This document shows positions 34,227-45,299 of a stretch of 64,000 nucleotides of DNA, in pieces. Both the position numbers and the translations under genes were made by a program. Position 1 is the first letter of the stretch. Each line of letters starts with the position of its first letter. This DNA comes from Primulina eburnea. Lineage: Eukaryota; Streptophyta; Magnoliopsida; Lamiales; Gesneriaceae. The notes under the pieces were generated by a model. It saw only the letters and a program-made list of their open reading frames with translations, made no database searches and was not told where the DNA came from. The stretch covers positions 23,651,545-23,715,544 of the forward strand of contig NC_133108.1 in the NCBI RefSeq assembly GCF_022965805.1. Direction: 5' to 3'.

Positions 34227-35146
34227 ATCAAGCAATTATTGGGACTAAGTGGGTATTTAGAAACAAGCTAAATGAAGAAGGTACTGTTGTTAGAAATAAA
34301 GTAAGACTGGTGTCTCAAGGTTTCAGAGAAGAAGAAGGAATAGATTATGATGAGACCTATGCACTAGTAGCAAGGCTTGAAGCAATCAGAATATTCTTAT
34401 GATTTGCTGATTTCAAGAACTTCAAAGTTTATCAGATGGATGTAAAAAGTTCCTTCCTAATTGGTCTGCTGCAAGAAGAACTTTACGTTGAACAACATTC
34501 AGGGTTTTATTGATCATTTCTTACCGCATCATGTCTTTAAATTACACAAAGCCTTTTATGGTTTGAAACAGGCACCTACGGCTTGGTATGACACTCTTTC
34601 ACAATTTCTTGTCAATCATGATTTTACCATCGGCAACGTGGACAAGTTTTTATTCACATTAGTTAAAAATAAGTATATTTTGTTAGTACATATTTATGTC
34701 GATGATATTATTTTTGGGTCAACTAACCACAAATTGTGTGAAAATTTTGCTAAGATAATGCAAGAACAATTCGAAATGAGCATGATGGGAGAATTGACTT
34801 CCTAGGACTGCAGATTAAGCAACTTGATACAGGAATCTTCATAAATAAGACTAAGTAAACAAAATAATTACTGAAAAAGTTTGGCATGGAAACATGCTCT
34901 GCTGCTTCCACTCCAATGAGTTCATCTACTAAATTTGATAAAGATGAAAGTGGAATTTCAGTAGAGTTAACCCAGTATCGTGGTCTTATTGGCTCATTGT
35001 TATATCTTACTGCCAGTAGACCTGATATTTCTTTTGTTGTTTGTATTTGTACGATATTTCAGTCTAACCCTAAGCAATTTCATTTTATTGCTGCTAAACG
35101 AATTTTGAAATATATAAATGGTACACAAAATGTCGGCATGTGGTAA
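34227..35146 (+). pseudogene. Sirevirus-like RT, main part
   Basis: Frames in series encode [52 protein letters not shown] (first catalytic Asp), FYGLKQAPTAWYD and HIYVDDIIFGST (catalytic Asp pair). Then LTSRPDISFVV-like and GTQNVGMW at the end of RT. Stops at about 34400, 34512 and 34803 and a frame change after GELTS break it. Confidence 0.9.
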
Positions 35147-35637
35147 CCTAAGGATTCCTCTTTCAATCTTATTGGATATTCAGATGCTGATTACGCAGGT
35201 TATAAACTAGATAGAAAAAGCACCAGTAGTTTTTGTCAATTTGTTGGTGATAGGTTGATCTCTTAGTTCAGTAAAAAACAGACTTCCATTGTCACGTCTA
35301 CTACAGAAGCAGAATATCTTGCTGCTGGAAGTTGTTGCTCGCAATTATTTTGGATGCAACAACAATTTAAGGACTATGATGTTCAAGCCTCTGAATCACC
35401 TATATTCGGTGACAATACCAGTGATATAGCAATTACACACAATCCAGTACTTCTTTCCAGAACGAAGCACATTGAGATCAGACACCATTTTATTAGAGAT
35501 CATGTGTAGAAAAAGGACATTCGTATGGAATATGTCCCTACTGATCAACAAGCAGCAGATATTGTCACAAAACCACTTCCTGAGACTAAATTTTCTTATT
35601 TTAGAAATGTAGTTGGTTTAATTGATTTGTCGTAACT
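35147..35637 (+). pseudogene. Sirevirus-like RNase H
   Basis: GYSDADYAGYKLDRKSTS (first Asp), TSTTEAEYLAAGSCCSQLFW (Glu), DNTSDIAITHNPV (Asp), KHIEIRHHFIRDHV and QQAADIVTKPLPE, ending FRNVVGLIDLS then stop at 35635-35637. Two internal stops (near 35266 and 35508). Confidence 0.9.
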
Positions 35638-36255
35638 ACTGATTAGTATCTTCTGATTTTTATGCTTTAAGTAGAAACAGTAGATAACATAAGTATTAGT
35701 AGTACAAGAAGTATAACAAAATGAACTGTTTCATTAATAAGATCAGATGTGTTACACTAGATAAGTAATTTCAATTGTTGATATCAGCGGTATTGAGATT
35801 TATAGTAGAAATCCTTACTAGAACCTACTGTAATCACCCCGCCTCTCTTCCCATGATCGTGGTTTGTGAAAGGGATGATTCCGCAGCTTAAATATAATAA
35901 TATAGAATAATCTCACTGATTATTCAGTCTACAGATCCAGAAGTTTGTTCCAAGTCTTCATCTTTTTCAGAACGATGTCCTCAAACATCTTCTTACGGGT
36001 TGTCCCAAGTTGTCTTTAGAACTCCCGTGCATTATCCGACTCCGGATTAGAATTTGAGGAACTGGTTGCACTATCCATTTGTTAAATGTTTTAAATGACT
36101 TAGTTTGTGACTTTTCAGGTATTATAATTATCCTCTAGCTAGTTGAAGAGTTACTTGACTATTCACCTCCTGAGTGTTCCTATTGGAAGAATATCAAGAA
36201 TCATAGGTTATTTCCTCAGATCTTCAATCTTTGGATTTAATATTTGTTTATTTGC
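35638..36255. other. Spacer between Sirevirus pol and PPT-like motif
   Basis: About 620 bp absent from the minus copy, where the PPT follows pol almost directly. It holds an antisense open stretch (35929-36078). Otherwise no features. Confidence 0.55.
35929..36078 (-). CDS. Small antisense open frame of unknown function
   Basis: From an ATG at 36078 the minus strand encodes about 49 codons, Ser/Asn-rich at first (MDSATSSSNSNPESDNAREF), then Lys-rich (TRKKMFEDIVLKKMKTW), with one in-frame TAA after residue 20 (36016-36018). The composition looks protein-like, but the length and internal stop make this weak. It faces the pol strand. Confidence 0.25.
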
Positions 36256-36272
36256 ATTAATTTAGGGGGAAC
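36256..36272 (+). promoter_or_regulatory. Polypurine-tract-like motif after pol (plus Sirevirus copy)
   Basis: ATTAATTTAGGGGGAAC, identical to the motif at 28751-28767 on the other strand. Confidence 0.6.
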
Positions 36273-36308
36273 ATTGTTTAATTGTGACTATTTTTTTCCC
36301 TTCTAGTC

Positions 36309-36321
36309 ATAAATAGAAGGA
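36309..36321 (+). promoter_or_regulatory. TATA-like element upstream of ORF X (plus copy)
   Basis: CATAAATAGAAGG about 400 bases before the ORF X ATG. Confidence 0.4.
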
Positions 36322-36719
36322 GATTTGTTTTTTCGATAAAACAATGTGTCTACTGGACTTTGTCAAAAGTGCTGGATATATTTCAGTGCCTTATCACTTC
36401 AAGTAGATATTATCATAAGGCGACAAATCCTCTTCTGAATTCTTAGTAACCGCTTTAAACAGCCCGCTTTTTATTGATTTTTAAAATTTTTAAATCATCG
36501 ATTCAACTGACACTCATCTTTTAACTTTTCAAATATCACCGTAAACATATTGATACGTGTCCCTATGTTTTCACTAACGGCTGTACATTTTGAATTTAAC
36601 CGCCTCTTCTCTCTCTCATTTCACTTTTATGTTACAAATTGTTGCATACTTGCTACTGCTTTATCTCAAATTTCTTTCTACTACAAAATCTACTTAGAAT
36701 CATTCTCACTTACAGGAAA

Positions 36720-37056
36720 ATGACTGGAGCTTATACACTCAATGCTTATCGAGTCAACTGCGCATTAGTACTCACCATCAAGAATGAGTATCTCGTCAAA
36801 ATGTTCAAGGCCATTGAGAAATCTGGTCTTAGAAAGCAACCATTGAGGATGGAAAGATCGTTTACTCTCAGGGAGATGCGTCAATAACCATAGATGCTGC
36901 ACTTCTAGGATGAAAATTATTTCTCCCATTCTCAGGTAATTTTGAATGTTCTGTTATTACTAAGGAGGAAATTTATATTGCTCTTATCACCTTCTCAGCT
37001 TCTGGAGAGGAGCTTTCTCCCTCATGTTTTAAGAAGCTTCTGAAATGGAGTATCAA
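36720..37056 (+). pseudogene. ORF X, 5' part (plus-strand Sirevirus-like copy)
   Basis: Starts MTGAYTLNAYRVNCALVL at 36720 and reads MFKAIEKSGLRK before a stop at 36885. The next residues are legible in shifted frames up to 37056, where element A's LTR cuts it. Similar to the N-terminus of the minus copy near 28298 (MTAQ... FEKIEASG). Function unknown. Confidence 0.55.
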
Positions 37057-38454
37057 TGTAGGGCACAAATTCAGTACACGTAAAACCCATGCATTTATTT
37101 AAATACTAAATCATTTATTTTAATTTAAAATGAGTTTTAGCCATGCATGATTTATTTAAATGCATTATTTTAAATTAACTATGTTTATGTGATGCACGTT
37201 AAATGTTTCGAGTTTCATGTTTCAGGCGATTATTCGAGGCGGGATCGAAGAGAAGACCGGGAACGATTTTTGGCAAAATTTTAATGCGGTATTTTATTTT
37301 AAGTTGTGTTTGGGGCATTTTAAATAAACTATTTAGTTGTATCATTTTTAAATCCTAATTTATTTATTAGTGATTTTATGATTTAAAAAATTTTATAGTT
37401 TATTCATTGTGAATGTTATTTTTTTAATTAGGGGATTTGTAGAAGTTAGTGTGGATTAACTTTTATTTAAAATTTTTAAATTAGTAATTTAGCCATTTGA
37501 TTCCCCTAATTAACCACTAAACTCACACACTCACACTATTAAACACACCTAACACACGCACACACTTACACGCCAACACACATATACATATCCACTTTCA
37601 TTCTTCAGTTTTTATTTGAGAGCAAAAATTTTATGGTTCTAAGAACCTTCAGCAGCCGCCCCTCTCTCTGAAAATTTCCCTGCAATTAACTTGTATTTTG
37701 TGCAAGAAAAACGAGCCACTAATCGTTCTGGATCAATCCTCGCGCCATCTTCTCTTTGGTGTCGTTGTTTCGGTAACATTAAAGATTCAAAGGCATGTAT
37801 ATTCTGTATTTCCTGCGTCGATCTAGTCATATTATGTGTTGCGATGTTTTTATAAGAGAAAATCCATGTGCGATGTGTAGAAGTTTGAGCAATTATGTTT
37901 GGATCATTTTGAAACCATTTTTGGGATCTCCAAACTCGTTTTTGCTGTTCTTTTAAATAATGAGATTTTTCGGTCGCTTTTCTGGATAAAATTTCAACAT
38001 ATGCAACGTAGAAATTTTTGATACATTGGATTTGATATAAAATTTAAAATATTAGGATAAACATTGAGTGAGTTATGACAGTTTTCGTGGGACTGCTCAA
38101 ACTGCGTTTTCGGAAAAATATGTTATTGACGCGTTCTTGAAGTTTTATGGTTGTAGGCTTTGGTAGGGATTGCCGGGTGATTGCTGCTGCGTTTAGGTAT
38201 GTCCTTAAAGATGTTGGGATGGTTATTGACGTTTCGTTTCGCGTCGTTAGGCAATTGGGAGATTGAGCGGTCGTCAAATCGTGTCGTGTCAAAAGTCGAG
38301 TTCACGGGTCCATTTAGCTACTTGTGATGCGTCGTTGTTTTGGGACAATTGAATATGCTCGAGTCAGTGTTACGTCACCCTAGGATGGGTCTCGAGTCGT
38401 CGATTCATAGTCCGTATGATCGAGTTAGGAGAAATAATCCTGGAGTGTACGAAT

Positions 38455-38535
38455 TTCCGTTGGTTCACGCGTACAGAGCCTGAACGGACCTGTATACGAA
38501 CCTTGGCACGGGGTCCGTGCCCTTGTTTCCTTCTT
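38455..38535. repeat. GGGGTCCGTG repeat unit 1 in element A LTR
   Basis: ACGGACCTGTATACG... CACGGGGTCCGTG, one of three related units. The others follow the gypsy-2 insertion at about 47238-47282 and 47313-47344. Confidence 0.7.
38531..38535. repeat. Target-site duplication, left copy (TTCTT)
   Basis: Matches 47216-47220. Confidence 0.9.
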
Positions 38536-40407
38536 TGTGGGGACCCGGGCTCTAACTCTTTTCTTTAGGATTAAATGGATCATTAATATAAAAAGTGGGT
38601 CAAATTTTTGCTTTACAACATTACTTCTAATGTATGTATACAAGCACAAGTCTTGTTTATATTACAACATACAAACATACCTGGTTCTAGTACATTCATC
38701 CAACTAGTGTTTAATACAAAAGAGCAAATACAAATAGTCCAAGTCTACTAAAACAACCACTAGTCCTCTGCTGTGCCCGTAGTCTCCTCGCTATATCAAT
38801 CTCGTCTCTGTCTCGACCCAGATCCTGCCCCACCTGTTGTTATGCACACATACAGACATAACAACAGCCGGAAATTCCGGTGAGAACAATCCCAGTATAA
38901 ACATGTGTACATGCATATATCAATCTAAACATGAAACATGCTATAATGAATGTCATCCATATAAACATGCAATGCAATGCAAATCAACCATGTCTGGACT
39001 CGACTCGACTAGAACTCTAGGGATCCCGGTGTGAATAAGACGATCTATCACCTACCCTCCCAATCGGGGTGACAGTATGTCTTATTCCTAGACTTCGGCC
39101 TGATCTGTATCCACATCTACAATAGGAGAATAATCTTCCCCTAAGCTGTGATATCACCGAACATTTATAAGTTTGACGGATCTGTCAAGACTCCCTATCT
39201 TAAATGCAATGCATAACAATCTGTAAACAATGCATATTCATTTCAAAAGATTGGAATACAAGTCTATAAACAATAAATCTAGTATGTGATTTTGGTTGGG
39301 AAACTCAAATGTGCTCTCATTTGAGTTATATCTCCCCAAACAAAACATGCATTATACCTTTCGTTGCACAACTCGGTCGTAGTCGAAGTCTCGAAGACGA
39401 ATCTTACCGATATCAATCTGAAATGGCAATGTTGATACATATTCTATCAATCTCTAACTTAACCAAGACATTTATACAATCTATATCTAGTCTTGATACA
39501 AGTTGACGGCACAACAACGTGTTCTCGCGACACTAATAAATTCGAATCTCAACATATATCAACACATTATCTATCTAAACTCATCAATTCATAATCATCA
39601 TTAGAAGCACATCAATCTGCATATTTTACTTCTAAAAATGCTAGAAAATAGCAACAATAGCATATGACATCCGTTCTTTGATCCGTTTGCGAATATATCA
39701 TATTCAATTTGTCAAGAACACAGTATAACTATCATATTACAATATCCCACACATCTCAATCTCAAATCATATAGAAACTGAGTAAAACCTACGTCACCTT
39801 GTAGCTAATACGGAGGGGAGTTCAAAACCGAAATCGGATTAAAGTTTGGGTATCTAAATCTTGTAAAACCACAATTTAAAGAACCTAAGAACATGTATTT
39901 TCCTGTCTCTGAAAGTGTCGAATCCTGCTGAAATGAAGAAAGAATCGAAGCAAACTTATATATATCTTGCATGGTTACCAACACATGGCTCATCCTTTGA
40001 CATACACGTCTCGCGCATATGCGCGAGACCTACTGGTCTCGGCAATGCAGAATGTATCACCTCGTGCATATGCGCCACTTTTCTTGCGCATATGCGCCAT
40101 TGCTACTGGAGGTGTCGAGCATATGCGCCGCTTCTTTCCGCGCATATGCGCCGATGCTACTGTAGGTGTCGTGCATATACGCCACTTCTTTCCGCGCATA
40201 TGCGCCAATGCTACTGGAATTGTCGAGCATATGCGCCACTTATCTTCGCGCATATGCGCCAACTGTTCTGTCCTAATTTGAAGATTTTCTCCTCTTGTCC
40301 ATGTATTTCCTATTCTCATCTCAATTAACACTCCTCATTATATATATATGCATACTCATATATTCCGAGTATTATGTCAATGAGAACTAATAATCTCGAG
40401 CCTTACA
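38536..40407 (-). repeat. 3' LTR of gypsy element 2
   Basis: 1872 bp. Lacks a 23-bp palindrome unit and a segment of about 24 bp present in the 5' LTR (near 46800 and 46030). Confidence 0.94.
40008..40262. repeat. GCGCATATGCGC array (gypsy-2 3' LTR)
   Basis: About nine units. Several are decayed at CpG sites (GTGCATATGCGC, GAGCATATGCGC, GTGCATATACGC). Lies upstream of the LTR TATA (GATATATATAAG on the minus strand near 39955-39970). Confidence 0.9.
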
Positions 40408-40423
40408 TTTCTCCCCCTCTAAG
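40408..40423 (-). promoter_or_regulatory. Polypurine tract of gypsy element 2
   Basis: Minus strand AGAGGGGGAGAAA next to the TGTAAGG LTR start. Confidence 0.85.
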
Positions 40424-40506
40424 AAATGATTTCGCCCTCGAAATCTCAGGCAAATTATCAAACATACATGACAAGTAATATAATCAATACTGAAAATTTA
40501 CTTACA

Positions 40507-42372
40507 TCATGTAAATAATTCAGGATGTTTCTGTTGCATATCCGCTTCTGTTTCCCAAGTCGCTTCTTCGATGCCATGACGACTCCATTGGACTTTCACT
40601 AACGGAATAGTCTTCGTCCTGAGCTTCTTTTCTTTCCGATCAAGAATTTGTATCGGTTGTTCGACATAGCTCAAGGTCTGATCAAGCTCCGCTCCGTCAG
40701 GCTGAATGACATGAGAAATATCTGGCATATACTTACGCAACATTGACACATGAAAAACATCATGTATCCCGGATAACGAAGGAGGAAGAGCAAGTCGATA
40801 GGCTCGGTCGCCAATCTTCTCTAAGATCTCGTAAGGACCGACGTATCTAGGAGACAGCTTTCCACGCTTACCAAATCTGACAATGCCTCTGAATGGGGAA
40901 ATCTTTAGAAATACTCGGTCTCCTTGCTCGAATACCAACGGTCTACGTCTGACATTGGCGTATTTGGCTTGTCTATCTTGCGCCGTCTTCATTCTCTTCT
41001 GAATGACTTTCACCTTCTCAGTCATGTCACGAATCATATCTGGCCCAAGTTCTGGTACTTCTGAGACGTCATCCCAGTACAGCGGAGATCTGCACTTCTT
41101 GCCATATAAAGCTTCAAACGGTGCCATCTCAATGCTTGTCTAATAGTTATTATTGTAAGAGAATTCACAAAGAGGTATAGAATCTTGCCAACTAGTGCCA
41201 AAATCTAGCACTACGGCTCTCAACATATCCTCTAAAGTCTGGGTAGTCCGCTCTGACTGTCCGTCTGTCTGAGGATGATAAGCAGTACTCAGGTGTAATG
41301 TCGTACCTAAGGCCTGCTGTAAACTGTGCCAGAAGTGTGAAGTGAGTCGTGGATCACGATCTGATACGATAGACTTCGGCACACTATGTAATCTAACTAC
41401 CTCTCGGACATATATCTCCGCCATCTGATCATGTCGATATGTCATTTTATACGGAATAAAGCAAGCTGATTTGGTCAATCTGTCAATAATGACCCAAATC
41501 GCATCACAACCTCTAGATGATCGAGGTAACTTCGTCACGAAATCCATGGAAATGTGATCCCATTTCCATTCTGGAATGGCTAAACTCTGAAGTAAACCTC
41601 CGGGCTTCTTCCTCTCGGCTTTCACCTGTTGGCAATTCAAGCACTTAGACACAAATTCTGCGATATCTGACTTCATCTGTTTCCACCAGAACTGTGTCTT
41701 CAAGTCGTTGTACATCTTTCGGCCACCAAGGTGAATGCTAAACCGACTACAGTGCGCCTCTAACATGATCTGTTGTTTCAAATCTGAAACATCTGGCACT
41801 ACAAGACGGTTATTCACATACAATACATGATCACGTACCTGGTATTCTGAAAAATGCCCTGATCTGACCATCTGAATTGATCTCTGCACATTCTGATCCG
41901 TTCTTTGTGCTTCTTTAATCCTCCAAATCAAATCAGGTTCAACATGAATGGAAGCAAGTCGTAGTGGCCTACTATCTGTATCGAATTCTAATCCAGACAA
42001 ACAGCAGTTTTCAACTAACTTTGTAACACCTATCGTCGATAAGGATAAAGAACAAACCTTTCGACTCAAGGCGTCCGCTGCCGCATTTGACTTCCCTGGA
42101 TAGTATTTGATCTCGCAATCAAAGTCTTTCAGTAGATCAAGCCATCTACGTTGCCGCATATTCAGTTCTGATTGAGAAAATAGATACTTCAGGCTTTTGT
42201 GATCGGAGTAAATCTCAAATTTCTCGCCGTAGAGATAGTGACGCCAGATTTTTAATGCAAATACGATAGCCGCCAATTCAAGATCGTGAATGAGGTATCG
42301 AACTTCATGTGGCTTCAATTGTCTCGAGGTGTATGCGACCACATGACCTTGCTGCATAAGAACACATCCCAA
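40507..42372 (-). pseudogene. Gypsy-2 RNase H, integrase and chromodomain
   Basis: One frame interrupted by a TAG at 41137-41139 (NNNY-stop-TSIEMAPFEALYG, most simply a CAG-to-TAG change). RNase [21 protein letters not shown] and [17 protein letters not shown]. Integrase: zinc domain with [13 protein letters not shown], core [10 protein letters not shown] (Asp), [12 protein letters not shown] (Asp), [10 protein letters not shown] (Glu). C-terminus: GPYEILEKIGDRAYRLALP, then a chromodomain-like end. All catalytic residues are present, so only the single stop blocks this part. Confidence 0.93.
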
Positions 42373-42446
42373 ACCTCTGTGAGAGGCATCACAATATACA
42401 ACGAAATTGCCCGTACCTGAAGGTATCGTCAGTACTGGAGCACTAG

Positions 42447-45038
42447 TCAGCTTCTTTTCAATTCCATGAAGCTAAACTCACAATCTTCCGACCATATAAA
42501 TGGTGCATTCTTTTGTGTCAACTGGGTTATTGGTTTTGCAATACTGGAGAAATCTTTGATAAATCGTCGATAGTATCCCGCCAGACCCATGAAGCTGCGT
42601 ATTTCTGGCACAGAAGTCGGTCTTGGCCAGCTGATCACCGCTTCCACTTTACTTGGATCTACAGCGATACCATCTCCAGATATAATATGTCCCAAAAAGA
42701 CAACTCGATTCAACCAAAACTCACACTTTGACAATTTAGCATACAATCTCTCATTCCTCAATGTCTGCAACACAATTCTGAGATGCTCTGGATGCTCATT
42801 CCTGTTCTTAGAATACACCAGAATATCATCGATAAAGACAATCACAAAATCATCCAAATACCTCTGAAAGATTTGATTCATCAAGCCCATAAATACCGCC
42901 GGAGCATTTGTTAAACCAAAAGGCATGACAATAAATTCGTAATGCCCATACCTGGTTCGAAATGCTGTCTTCGGTATGTCTACATCTCGAACTCGGAGCA
43001 AATGATATCCGGATCGAAAATCAATCTTAGAATAAACAGAGGATCCTTGTAATTGATCAAATAAATCGTCGATGCGCGGCAATGGATATTTATTCTTCAC
43101 TGTCGCTTTGTTCAATTGCCGATAATCTATACACAATCGCATCGATCCATCTTTCTTCCGCCCAAAGAGCACTGGTGCGCCCCAAGGAGATACACTAGGT
43201 CGGATATATCCCTTGGCTAGAAGATCTTCCAACTGTGCTTTCAGTTCTTTCAGTTCAACAGGCGCCATCCTATACGGGGCTCGGGATATAGGGACAGTAC
43301 CTGGCATAAGATATATGCTAAAATCTACCTCTCGAGCTGGAGGTAATCCTGGGATTTCATCTGGGAATACATCTACAAACTCCCGTACTACTGGCAAATC
43401 TGCCAATGTCGGGCTCGATTTCTGTACGTCTACAGAATACACAAGGAAGCCATCTGCTCCTCTCTGCAACAATCTATTCATAGTCAAAGCCGAAATCAAG
43501 GGAATCCGAGATCTGGAATCCTTACCGTAGAATTTCCACTCTTCTGCCATCTCTGGTCTGAATCTGACAATCTTGTGGAAACAATCCACAGTGGCTCTGT
43601 ACTTGGTTAACATGTCAATCCCAACAATACAATCAAAATCATCTAACCCCAATACAATGCAATCTAGATCAATTTCATGACCCTCAAATTGTAAGATGCA
43701 ATGTCTAACCGTAGTCACATCTATCAAACCACTTCCCAACGGAGAAGTAATGGACACTACATCCAACAAAGACTCAACAGGTAGGGAATGCAATAATGCA
43801 AATCGTTCTGAGATGAATGTATGCGATGCACCCGTATCTATCAATATATAAGCAGGATAACCGCAGAGAGAACAGTTACCTGCTATAACATCATCTGGGG
43901 CATCCTGTGCTTGTTCCTCTGTTAATGCAAATACTTGAGCCTGTTGTCGAGGAGGTTGGCTCACGGTCTGGCTACCTCTGGCTCTGGGCTGCGTCTGCAT
44001 CTGTGGTGGCTGAAAGGAGTGAACAGATGAAGCTTGCTTCTCAGGCTGAGCTACGGATGCAGATGACCCTGCACCTTGAAATCTCTGTGAGCTTCTCTGG
44101 GGACATACTTTGGCGAAGTGCCCCTGTTGTCTACATATGTTGAATCTCCCTGTCACTCCCTGGCACTGTTCAGTCGCATGTCTACCCCCACAAGAACTGC
44201 AGTAGACACCTGTATACCTTGTATTCGGATCAAAACCACTCTGTCTGGATCCACTGGAGCTCGACGAACTGCTCCCAGGTCTTTTGAACTGCTTCCTTTT
44301 TGCTTTCAACTGATCCTTTTGCCCGCTGCTACTACCGCCGCTATCAAATCTAAGAGGAGGTTGTGCTGGAGGTAGTCGTGGTCTCGGACTCGGGGCAACA
44401 TACGGAACACTCCGTTGCCTAAGCAGTCCTGCTTCTGCTCCTTTGGCACGGTCCAATGCCTCAGCGAAATTGTTGGGTCTTCCAGTATTTACCAACGTAA
44501 AGATATCAGGATTTAAGCCATTTATAAACTGATCTGCCACGGCCTCATCACTACCTGAAACATGAGGTGTAAAACGAAGCAAGGAAGAAAATTTAGCGAC
44601 GTACTCTTCAATGTTCAATTGTCCTTGCCTCAAGTTCGCAAATTCAGCGCCTTTATCTTTACGGTAGGATATAGGAAAGAATCGCTGATAAAACTCTATC
44701 TTGAACACTTTCCATGTAATCTCCGTGCCACGCTGTTCCAATGCTCTTTTGATATTCAACCACCAATTCTTAGCCACGTCTTGCAGTTGATGGCCAATGA
44801 GTTTCACTCTTTTCTCATCACTGTATTGTAGAGACTCAAACAACATCTCGATATCCTCCAACCAGCTTTCACATTCAATTGCGTTTTCGGTACCCCGTAA
44901 GGTAGGTGGTCTGAAGGACTGGAATCGTTTTAACAGAGTCTCCATGGGTGTAGCAGTAACGTCCATTGGATCCCCGGATGTGCTACCCTGTTCTGGTGCT
45001 GTGGGTCATAGAGGCACTGCTGCTCTTCTAGGAGGCAT
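42447..45038 (-). pseudogene. Gypsy-2 gag, protease and reverse transcriptase
   Basis: The native start MPPRRAAVPL is at 45038, but a TGA (45006-45008) follows; reading is open from [12 protein letters not shown] (44966). Gag core about residues 15-180 ([33 protein letters not shown]). One zinc knuckle is damaged ([16 protein letters not shown], first Cys replaced and spacing altered). Protease: [75 protein letters not shown] one-base loss near 42455 (ELKRS) shifts it out of the RNase H frame. Confidence 0.92.
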
Positions 45039-45282
45039 GTATCTGCTATTCAACAAATTAGTATACAATTATACAAACTGTCTCAGCCCTCCTCTGATCA
45101 TTTACCTCTGATCCAGAATTGGTTCTGATTCAGTCTTTACTCATACATACTGTAATTCAAGTCAGATAATCATACAACATGCAATAATGAAAGCAATAAA
45201 TCATGCTAGCACATCATAAAGCAAGGAAGAAGACTTGATCTACCCCGCTCAATCTATCTTATCTTAATCTGAAGGATCTAAC

Positions 45283-45294
45283 GCTCTGATACCA
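45283..45294 (-). promoter_or_regulatory. Primer-binding site of gypsy element 2
   Basis: GCTCTGATACCA, complementary on the minus strand to initiator tRNA-Met, five bases from the 5' LTR. Confidence 0.9.
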
Positions 45295-45299
45295 CCTGT

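Larger units (their letters stand above)
29113..37056 (+). mobile_element. Truncated Sirevirus-like Ty1/copia element, plus strand
   Basis: Contains, in order, a gag C-terminus, protease/pre-integrase, integrase, RT, RNase H, a PPT-like motif and the start of ORF X. It has no 5' LTR and is cut at 29113 on the left and by element A's LTR at 37057 on the right. A solo LTR (31620-34221) splits the RT region. Numerous stops in each domain show long decay. Placement in the Sirevirus clade rests on the integrase/RT style and the extra ORF after pol. Confidence 0.82.

Noticed and set aside
37057..38535. Gypsy LTR A considered as the 3' LTR of the Sirevirus-like copy
   Set aside because: Its other end (48433) is followed by a tRNA-Met PBS and gypsy gag, so it is a 5' LTR of a gypsy element.
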